64,000 nucleotides of DNA from Apostichopus japonicus. Taxonomy: Eukaryota; Echinodermata; Holothuroidea; Aspidochirotida; Stichopodidae. The notes beneath the pieces are model-generated. The model searched no databases. It saw only the letters and a program-made list of their open reading frames with translations, and was not told the DNA's origin. Positions 26,094 to 38,000 of this stretch are shown piece by piece; the stretch's first letter is position 1; every line of letters begins with the position of its first letter. The position numbers and the translations under genes were made by a program. Where the stretch lies: positions 24,194,577-24,258,576 of the forward strand of contig NC_092582.1 in the NCBI RefSeq assembly GCF_037975245.1. The letters are read 5' to 3'.

Positions 26094-29000
26094 GCACAAT
26101 TGTATCCACACTACTCATTGTTTTCCCAGCCAAATGACGTAATACACGTTATACACTTCGACAATATCGGCGATACATGTTGAAAAGTTTTATAAATAAA
26201 ACAAAGGTGAATAGTGTTTGGTCTGTAAATTTAAACAAGAATAAACAAATTTAATCAATCTGCCTTCAAGCACATTAACCCTTTGTCGTTTAGCTAATTA
26301 AAAAGTCCATCCACTTATCACCCACTTCCCAAGTTCCAATTAAATTTTCATTCATGAACTACTGTAATTGTGTTTGAACTAAAACTGTATTTGTAAGGAC
26401 CTGGAGAACAAGGATTGAGGTTCCCATGGAAATTTAATAGTTATATTTGATACATTACAATGTTTTCTAAGCAGGACTTTTGTGACACTTCAAAATAATT
26501 TTTTTTCCATGTGTCTATGTATACTAAAATTTGACCTCCAATCTCGTTTATCCGTGTTAATCTGATCCACAATATCATTCATATCTTATTTTGAACATAT
26601 GAAGCGTTATAAATTCTTCATTATATTAGATGGATAGCACGCCAGTCTCATAAGAATCGTTACTATGATGTGATTCTTATCATTACTTAATCTTCACAGG
26701 TTTGGTTCATATTTGATTTTAGAAGGATACATTCTACCAGAGACTATTCCGGTCACATCGATCCCGTCATCATTGAAATCAAGAAATGTCAAAGGTAAAA
26801 CAAATGACGTCAGTACATTAAAAGTATGGTCATGTAATATTAATTAATAATTGGACGCTTTGAAAGTAGGTTGTTATAAATAAAATAAAATAAAATAAAA
26901 TTACACTATATGGAGCATATCTGAAGTATGCTCTCTTTTAAATTATTCAAATTATTATAGTCCTACATTCCGAATAATGCATTAGGAGCAAGCTAACATA
27001 AAATATCACAAAGTATGTAGGCAATCAGGACTGGAAATTACTCCGTATGTGGTGTGTAAGAGTTAATGAACATAATAATATTCCAGATACTGTATATGAC
27101 AGTGTATACATAACACGTGTTGAAGCATTAAACAAGTTATTTAAGAAAACCTTCAAATATTCTAAGCATAATCCACTTGTATATATCGCATTTAATTAAC
27201 GTAACATGCTAGGGATAGTTAAGGCACCCATGTTTGTGGTTTATTTATTACCAGCGAAATAGGATCAAGTAACTGGTGCAATGATTGTATATATGAATGC
27301 TATAAAGTACGTCTGCTTACATGAAAGGTACAATACTAGTTGGAAGTCTTACTATGATTATTCAAAAACAAATTAAGTATGTGCTGATATGCTTATTAAG
27401 CTACATATATCGCAGTTTTTCATTAATTTCAAATTAATCGATATAATAACATTTTATTGGATCCTGTCTTGCGTCACCAATACCTGAACAAATAAACGCA
27501 TAATAAGCGTCGCAGTAAGTACTTGAGCAGATATGCGCACAACAAGCTGTACCACCAAGTCAAATATATCCATACTGAGGTAGCCTATATAGGGACACAT
27601 CCACATCAACTCTCAGATTGGTTTGTAATACTGCTGTTGTAGATTAATTAATTGAACTTTGGGGAAAATCTTACATCTGACTCGAAATAAACTAGTAAGG
27701 AAACTGAGCACCGAAGATATTCTATAAAAAATTATTTCAAGGTTAAATGTCATTTGAGATCAGCAGAGGTCAAAGTCTGCAAACATTGTAAAACACAAAA
27801 AATTCTCAGGACAGTTTGGATGTATGTCAATCTTTGTATGATTATTTCGAGTCATCATAAGTGCTACCTTATTATCAATGTACTTTAAACAGAGATCTGT
27901 GAAAACTTTGTTGAGGGTTATCTTCTGATATCAAATTCCTAAAATATTTCACTAAGTACGTCACTTAATTTTTCATGCATATTTTATCTCTGATTATTTA
28001 CTTTAAGATAGGTTGTGAAGTAGTTTCACGCATGTCACAAATAGCTCGATTGTTTGTGTAAATAAAAGTAGAAGTTTAATTTTGATATATTTTATTAGAT
28101 CGATAAAGTCACTGCTATAAGTCCAGGTTGTATTTCTATACAATGTTAAATTCAATAAATTCTCCTTTAAATACCTGATGCTCGTTAAGTAACTGGACTA
28201 CTTAGTCTGACACACAGGTTATAAGGTCAGCTCCTACAGATGCACCACAGAATATACCATGATAAGTAAAACAATACCTATGACGTCGAATGACATATCA
28301 AACTATTACAAATTTGTCATTAACAAATTATATTGTATGTCAGCTATTAAATAAAATCATATTAAAGTTGAGTCATAATAATTTTCAAAACTGTGGATAA
28401 CATTTAACATTTAGGACTGCACTGAGAAGCCTATGTCATCATTTACTTTTCCTTAAAAAGCAGAGATTTAGCATATTGTAAAGCTGAATATCTTGAAAAC
28501 CGGGATAGCTTTACAAACATCACGAGCAATCAAATATTTCATTTCCCTGTACAATATCACATTTATACTAAGATTCTATCTAAATTTATTATTTAAATTA
28601 ATTAAGAGTAATTTAAATACATACAAACCTCTCTATCTCCATCCCTCAACATTATTTCTCATACTCGTACACATTGTACGCTATTTCATTGTTCTGTGTT
28701 TAAAGGACACATCAAGATTCCCATTGTTAATGGTGGAGTGACGTCACTGCTGATGATGTCATCATTGATCAATCTCAAAGACAGAAGTAGTTAGTGTAAA
28801 CAACACATTTTCCCCGATCTGGTAAATGTTTGACTATATAAGACAGATGTGTGTTTAATAGCTACTAAATTATCTCTTGAGGAACAGCTAAGAGAGAGAT
28901 TTAGAGAATATGTAGTCAAAGTCACATAAGTTTGTGCATTATTTAGAATTTTCGAAAACGTTGATATTTGGAGGATTAACTTAGTGTAAGTGTATAAAAC

Positions 29001-32000
29001 TTAAATTTATGATTTCATTTTTGGACACTCTCATAACTTATTCCTCCGCCCTCCACCCACAAAACCCCATCACCCTATCCATTTTGCAAAGCGAGGTATC
29101 AGCTGTCACCTGCACAGTGTTCCTACACCAATGATTATTCTTATAGTACATTTTGGAGAACATTAAACAAAGGAACTCTGAGCGTAAAACAAATAACCTT
29201 CCTTTACCGAACTGGAATGCTCTCAGATCCAGCAGTCCTCTTACATGGAGACTGGCTACGTGGTTTTAAAAATGTTTTGTTTATTATTAAAATACACAAT
29301 TTAACTTAAGTTAGCTATTCAAACAAAAATCAATTTTTCTTCTTTTTTCCATGCTTTTAAACAGTGTTTAATTATGTCTCTCGTGATGTGTGATGACGTC
29401 ACTGATGTCGGGTATTCTCTGTTCAGTTCATCATCTCATGGATCATTATTCTTGATCTGAGCATCGAATACTCGACTATCATGAATTACTTAATTTAGTC
29501 CAATATTCGTTCCTATTTTTGTTGTTTCACATGTTTCATGTAGGCTAACTGTATAATTGATCAGATATATTAATGAGAAGATAACAATCCTAACCTGATT
29601 GGTATATAACTAAGAGGATAATGGTTGTAAACTGATCAGGTATAAACCGAGATGATAATGATAGTAAACTGATCGTTAATCGTACTGAGATATCATGATT
29701 ATAAACTGATCAGCTACACTACTGAGATGATAATGATAGTAAACTGATAAGATCAAAGTTAAGGAATCAACCAGATTGATCACTCAGCTGATATGAAGTT
29801 ATCATCGAGAGCCAACATAAATCGGGCGAATATATTGATGGTTTCATTCCAGACCAAAAAACATTAAGTATGCACTTATCATTAACATATTTCTCTTTTA
29901 TGTTTTTCATCAGTTTGGAATCCTATCGACTATGATTATGACGAGTATCGTCGGCTGAATCTACAAACCGGTCAATGGCAGGTAAGAGATTGTTCACCTT
30001 TCATTCAGCTATTTCTCATAATGCAAGTCCGGTCAACTTGTTTGCGTTTTGCTGCCCTAGCTCTGTTTCCAGTCCCCGATAAGTGTTAATAAATCAATAT
30101 AGTGATACATTATCTGTGAAGTTTACGTGTTGCTGGTAATAGTAGAAATTCCGATATAAAGAAAGAACTTTTAGAGATCTTCCCGCCCTACTTCCAAGGG
30201 GTGGGGGTGGAGAGGGCGGATGGAGTCTTGCGTGCGGACATTGTCTAAATGAATCTCATTCAGCGCTCTCAACGCTTAGTTCTATATTGACACACCCGTA
30301 CAATGTCCATGTCAGTTTGAGACCGTTGATATTGTTAACATATTGATATAGCTAAAAATTGACTTTTGGACAGGTTTGCTATATATTGTGCAATCGTTTT
30401 TGACACATGCCGTTTTATTAATATTCGAGGTTGTGAATTTGCATCCAATAAACTTCACATTTATTCTGAGATGAAACCGTATATGTCATGAATGGTGTTG
30501 AACAAGTCTTTTTAAGTTTCCTTTTAAGTTTTGTGTTGTTTATCATAACACATAACAACAGTCGTAACAGTCCGATTAACTGACCATGTATCTTACTGTA
30601 CCAGCTCCCTGGTTTTAACTGGTCATGTTTAGGTTTTAGTTGTTTCTGTTGGTGTGAGACGTGGGTCTGCCATGCATGGTTTTAACACTAATAGATATAT
30701 ATTACTTGTTTCAAGTAATTACTAATCAAATTAAATTTAACCATTTCTATGGTACTTTACGAATTGGTCAAATGCACAGAATGGCGAAGGGGAAAATTTG
30801 TAAGTTAGTAATAGAAACAGATGTATCATGGGAAATTTGACCTTACAAACTTATTTTAAGTTGGTTTCTATACTTTCGTAGTGTTTAACTCAAATAATGT
30901 TGCGAATTAAGTCACTGGGAAGATGTTTTAATTAAATTAAATAAAGCTGCATGCTTCATAATAGGTTATAACTTTGACCAATCCATATGATATTCACACA
31001 TAACTGGATAACCCAACTAATTAAGAGATCTAAATATGTAAGTTCAATCACATGACTGCTATTTATACTAGTGAGGTATTTATCGTCTACTCAGATTCAG
31101 ACAATAATGTGTCCCACAAATTAATTGTCATGTTTTATTTGTTTGTTTCCAAACCTTTAAGATCTCTTCCTACTCTCATATTTCATGGTGTGATTTTGGT
31201 GAAATAAAGTAACATTATTTTTCAAGGTCCTTATCTTTCATTTTACGGCCAAGTTTGCTACCAGCAGATTGTAGCAAAAACAACACAAAGTACAGAATCT
31301 AGAAATATCCATTATGGTATTCTGCCTTTTGAATTAAATTTTGCTAATGAATTAACTTTGTTCCTTAAAATTCTTCAGGGGATTTGAATGATCACTTGTT
31401 TAAATTATTATTCATCCATATTAGTGTATACGTGACTGACATAAGTGTGTGTGTTTAAGCAGGCTTAGATATAATGAAAGGATGGATCTGGTTTTATTTG
31501 AAACCAATAAACTCTGGTATATTCATCTGAATGGTAATGCTTGCCATGGTCTTGGTCAATTGTACATATGAAGAGAAGAGGAGCTTTTTTAACTACTAAC
31601 AATTCAAGGAATAAGATGTATATAACATATTTTTTTTTTTGGGGGGGGGGATTAAATTATATTTGTGTAAAATGGAAATAAATTAAAAAGTAGAAAGAAA
31701 CTCTGTAGAAGTAAATGTAGCTCTACTAACCCGCTTCGTTCTTCTGTAATACGGATACCATGGTAACCAAAACATATGCATTCCTTTGATAAAATATGAA
31801 TATAAGACAAGTACTCGTATATTTTCCCGCGGGTATATTGTATATATTCAACTAAAATACCATTAAGTGCACGATACAGTGGGTGTTCAATACGAATAGT
31901 TCATTTCTACTCAATACGATAGGAATTGTCCAATCAAAACTTTAAAGGAATAATTATTTAATGGAAGATCTGTAAATGTTACAGATTATAATTTTGAGAA

Positions 32001-35000
32001 TTTTTTAATCTGATTTTATCTTTTTGATACACCGTTATTGATGATCCAATTATCCCTCGCGACCAAAATGGTATAAGCAATGCTATAACTGTTATATCAC
32101 CTTTGACGATGTCATAAGAGGGATTTGTTTGAAATACAGACTAAGCTGATTTACAGATACGACTGTCTGGTATAACAGACATAGCACATAGTCATATAGT
32201 ATATTGATATAGCTAGGTATTCTATTGCAGTCGCTACGGACTAAAACATGTTTGTTTACATGGATGAAAGTGCTACAGTATGCATAGCTATAGAGACTTC
32301 ACTAGTTGATATTCTAACTTTAAGATATTGATATAAATATACAGCTGACTTTTTTAATGCATTTGTTTCAAACTGACAGATCAGTGAGTAATTGGACATT
32401 AGTAGGTGATACAGTTCACGGTAGGTCAGAGCGTTCAACTAGGATATGATCTTCATTTTCCCGACACTCTTGAAATGTGCGCATTGTTACATGTTGTCAA
32501 GTGTCTGCTTCCTGTCAGGCTCACAGTATACGTTAGAAATACCTTTGACGATATTACGACGTTTTCATCACCGTTTCATTTTCCCGAGCTTTGTTTTTTG
32601 TTCACTTTCTTTTGGGGCTAGAAAACTTCTTTTCATATTTTATTATAAACTGTCCATACTACTCTCTTTCAACGCTCTTTCATCTGATATGGAACATATT
32701 CATGTGTTCCTCAAGCAGCCATATCCATTGTTGTGTTATATTATTCATTTAACATGAAACGAAACCTTATATAATCGTAAATGTTTAGATAGATGTGTGC
32801 GCATTAATGAAGTGGTAATTAATGTAATCACACGTCGCACTGTAGGACATTATTCGAATACAGTAAACTTGAACCCAATATAGGACAATCGGTCATAAAA
32901 TTCCATGTATTGCCTAATTATCGTAATAGCATACTTTCTCTGGTTTGATTTGTTATTTATAAATGAACATATCAAAGATGAAAAACAACTTCGTTAAATA
33001 TTCTAATGGAGGTGGGGGGGGGGTAGGGGGGGAGTAGCTAGGTCCCGAACTGAAGTAACGATAATTATATTTAAAAAAAGAAATGTTCATATGTCAACGA
33101 CGAGGAGTTATTTGTCCAGGAAGTTTGTATCGTACAGTACAACGTACTTCAGAAACCCTTGTGACGAGGTATGGTACAAATAACATGAGGTATGGTACAA
33201 ATAACACGAGGTATGGTACAAATAACACGAGGTATGGTACAAATAACATGAGGTACGGTACAAATAACATGAGGTATGGTACAAATAACATGAGCTATGG
33301 TACAAATAACATGAGGTATGGTACAAATAACATGAAGTATGTTACAAATAACATGAGGTATGGTACAAATAACATGAAGTATAGTACAAATAACATGAAG
33401 TATAGTACAAATAACATGAGGTATGGTACCAATAACACGAAGTATGGTACAAATAACATGAGGTATGGTACAATTAACATAAGGTATGGTACAAATAACA
33501 TGAAGTATGGTACAAATAACATGAGGTATGGTACAATAACATAAGGTATAGTACAAATAACATAAGGTATGGTACAAATAACATAAGGTATGGTACAATT
33601 AACATGAAGTATGGTACAAATAACATGAGGTATGGTACAATAACATGAGGTATGGTACAAATAACATGAGGTATGGTGCAAATAACATGAGGTATGATAC
33701 TAATAACTTGATATATGGTACAGATAACATGAGGTATGGTATAAATAACATGAGGTATGGTACAAATAACATGAGGTATGGTGCAAATAACATGAGATAT
33801 GATACTAATAACTTGATATATGGTACAGATAACATGAGGTATGTTACAACTAACATGAGGTATGATACAAATAACATGAGTTATGGTACAAATAGCATGA
33901 GGTATGGTACACATAACATGAGATATGGTACAAATAACATGAGGTATGGTACAAATAACATGAGGTATGGTACAAATAGCATGAGGTATGGTACACATAA
34001 CATGAGATATGGTACAGTACAAATAACTTGGGGTATGGTACAAATAACATGAGGTATGGTACAAATAACATGAGGTATGGTACAAATAAATGAAACTAAA
34101 TGAAGTCTCCCTTCCACGCACGTACTCCAGCACTTTCGTCCTATTTCCTAATTATTTTTGTCCTTCTTTCTCCGCATGTAGACCCCTGTATGCTCTCCTT
34201 ATAGAAGTAATTGCCTTGTGAATCAATACAAATTCTCAATTTTAAAGTAGAGAATATTCAGACAGATAAATCCTTATAAAACAAAATGAATCTATCGTGC
34301 TTGCAATGTCTCTCTTTAACACCGTCTCAGTCAAAAATGTTTTATTGGTGAAAGATCGATGCATACTTTTCATCTCTAGAATCGTTACGTTGTGACGTCA
34401 CTGTACGCAGTAATACAACAGTCAGTAAATGTTACTCGGTTCTAATAGTTGCAGTTGTAATGGGATTTGAGGGATCCATATTGATTATATTTCATTATTT
34501 ATTTAGATTAATGTATATATACGTGACTGATATGAATGTGTGGGTCCAAGCAGGCTTATATGAAACGGCAGATCTGTTTTTAACTTGAAACAAAGAAACA
34601 AGTGTATTTTTTAGGTAGATTTCATCAATTATATAGATGTTCTGTAACATTCAAGGAAAATTGAAGTAGAGGTAGTATAGGTCTACTGTACTTAAAGGTG
34701 TTAAATTTAAGAATTATATTTAACTTTAAAGAAACGTCTTTTGTACCATCCTTTATATGTACAGTACTATGAATAAGCAGCAGCATTATGATACAAAACA
34801 AGGCAACGGTGAATCTGAACTAATAATGGTTTAAAATATTTGCATTATTTCTTTCGTCTTTTGAATAACTACTGTAGTAATGTGTAAAACGTAGAGTCCT
34901 GAAGGAGCCTGGGCCAGATAGGGGGAGGGGTGGGGTGTTCAAAGTAACTGGTAATGTGGTTGATTTTAAACAATTACCACCCGGCAAATAATTATATTCA

Positions 35001-38000
35001 AGCGCTGACAATAACATAATGCAACATCCTGGCCTTGTATCCTCACATGGTTCCTGTTGTTATTAGTACTCTTTCCACCAGAACCATTCAATATGTCTGT
35101 ATCTTATAGTATAAGACACACTCTGGTGTAGTTGAGTCCATTGATTCCTGATTCCAAGCCGAGTCCGAGACTACTTCGTCCGAGTATGGTATACTCTCGA
35201 GTTCGAACAGAGTTCTATAGAGTATATGAGCAACCCAAATCAAGTCCAAGTCCAGCTAATACATAGAGACAAAGCATTGACGAGCTCACACGGTTTCTGC
35301 CTATACTAGTCTAATAGACACACAGGGAGTATCTGTTGCATAAACCCTCTCTAATCTTTTATAAATATACAGGCCGTCGTTTCCAGTCCTGGACTAAAGT
35401 TTCCTTGCCTAAGTTGGACAGAGTCAACTATTGCGAAACTGATTATTTGCGCATGTTCAAACTCCCAATAAACAAACACACGGACTAATTTAGAAAGAAG
35501 AAAATCCATGCAGGTTTTATTATATTTCATGATTTATTTCAATGTTTACAGATCTACACTATTCTATTTAATTATCCCATTGTATCTGTTATAGTATGTG
35601 TTGATCAGACAACTGCATATCCCAAAATGTCATGGATTATCTGTACACGACTAACAGTACGATATGAACAGACCATCTAAGACTAAGGGGTGGGGTGGGG
35701 GACCAGTATGCTGCTTTTGCTTTTTGCTTTTTCTGACATTAAATCGATCCAACTACGAGTTCTATCTTTAAATACTTCTCTCTTTTCCCTTCTCGTCATA
35801 TTCTCTGTCGTTCAGGATAACCACCTGATTATCTCAGTGAGTAGTTGGTGATTATGACGTCACTCCGTTTTCGATGACGTCATACGGTGGTTGATGACGG
35901 GTTTAATACTAACATTGCCTTCCCTATTGAGATGATGTTGGTGTTTATGTTATTAAGTCCGTGTATCTTACAGTGACGAGTCTGTCTCCTATATTGACTT
36001 TAGTGTGTTCAATACAGATGTGTGTTTACCTGCCAGGAATAATTTACTGCGATATTTGTGAAGATATATCATTCTAACGTATACATTTTTGCTTCGTCAT
36101 ATCATATTTTCCTGAAATTCAATTTTAAAATCTCATGGTTTTAACCTTTCTCTTCCTTTCAGGTCTGTGACCGTGAGGGTAATCTACCAGGAGAAGAGGT
36201 AAGAGAGACAAAGATTCATGTTACCGTTAATTAGTAATGATAATCTTAATAACAGACAAAAGATGTGTTAATTAATGTTGAGCAAAGAAATAAGGCAAAG
36301 GAGTATTATACTTTGTTTCTCATCAGGGGGAAAGATTTATAATTGACGTGTATCGAACAGGGAATTTAGATAAACCAGTTACAATTTTATATCTCGTAAC
36401 GATCATAACACTGTTCTCAATGTCAAGTTTAGATGCGGCCTTAATAATCTTCCTTACACACACACTGTCAAAGAAATGATAAACAAAGAAACAAATAGAC
36501 CTTTAAAAACCAGGTTATTCCGATGTTATGATGTTTTAAAGTCTCACACAAACTTGGTATTTACCTTCTAAAAGTTTCAGCTTTCCAGGCAAGGTTGACT
36601 GTTAAAGGAAAGGAAAGGTGTGACCATTTTCTCCAAACACAAAAAAGGCTAATTCTAGAAGTCTCTACTCAAATCTCCCATAAATCTCTACTCTGGTATT
36701 CTTTGATCATATAAAATCATTAGAATCATTCTCTGGGATCGGGGAGGGGTTGGGGATGGTTAGGGGGGGGGGGTGAGCTAAGCTTCTCACAGAAATTCGG
36801 AAAACGATGCAATAAAGTTTGCATGTAAGCATCATCACATAGCCGTCAAACAGGAATAAAAAAACAAAAAAATAAAAATATTGAAATTGAAGAGATAAAC
36901 TGATCGGCTCTGTTGGTATGCAAGCTGATTTACTGGGTTTTGAGGGTATCCGTTGGGTTATACCATCATTATTATTCATTGTGATTGGAGAGGGTCCATT
37001 GTGACATAAACTGGCTAACTCAGAGTAGAAACCATTCACTGTGGAATGTGAGCATACCAAGCTGTTGTTACCAAATATAAGGAAACTAGAAACAATATAA
37101 AAAGTAAATGCTTTAATATCTAAGGGATCACGTGCATCAGGTAATTTACAATGAGGGTCTCTTTAGACTGAACTGACATGATAGCAACGGCGTAGGTATT
37201 TAATGAAGATGAACCTACGTGTTTGTGAGGTGACTTCTCAATATTTACAACAAAAAGTCAAAATCAAGAATAAACACGGCAATTGAGCAATATACTTAAA
37301 TCAATTTATATGTGTCAGTCCAGAACGGCAAGATATACAATTAATTTAGAGAAGATTGTTGTCTAAAAATGGATTGATTTCTAGCACAACCTGATACTGT
37401 TAGTATTTAACCGTGTAATTGGACATTTTTAATATTAGTTTAGAAACAACAATAATATCAGTCAAATTGAGATATAGGCCTAAGACATCATTCTATTTTA
37501 TTTTCCAAGTGATGATATTAAATTTTCAAATATTTAATATGAACATTAATCTTATAAGCATATCGCCTAAACACATTTGAAAACAGATGGCGCATGTTAT
37601 ACCAAATCAAAAGGTAATTTTTTCTTTGTTTTATTTAAATTTGTTTCATTATATGTAAAGACACCTGACTAGTCCAGCTACCAAACAATGTTCTTATGGA
37701 TGTTTTTTATGTCTTCTTTTTCTAGAATTAACACAAGAGCTGTTTTCATTTTGAATTAAGAAACGCTATACTGATACTGAACAGAGAAACTAACAATATA
37801 GTAAGAAACTTTTAGGAAAGTACTCTGGCTCACAATTTCTTATTTTGGATGTTACTGTAAGCCCTGTAGCTGCAAACTAGCAGGTTCCCAGACATTGGTA
37901 CTATGGTAACCACATATGCCCGGATGCTGTGGGATTGGGATGGTAGTGAATTCTGGTCGCGAATAATTTTTAGAGGAACAGTGATTTTCAATCATAGTTG

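Larger units (their letters stand above)
21323..26699 (+). other. First intron of the LRR gene
   Basis: AT-rich, with a C-rich stretch at 22470-22520, the 343-bp MITE and a (TA)n run. No extra exon is needed, because the flanking phases match directly. Confidence 0.5.
29982..36162 (+). other. Third intron of the LRR gene
   Basis: This 6.2-kb intron holds the direct duplication, the minisatellite, T-run/G-run junctions (31630-31650) and three exact TGACGTCA palindromes (34393, 35855, 35875). No further exon was recognised. Confidence 0.5.

Noticed and set aside
33083-34133. Long open frames of 90-219 codons on both strands
   Set aside because: They are the translation of a 21-bp minisatellite; open frames occur in several frames on both strands at once and there is no flanking gene structure.
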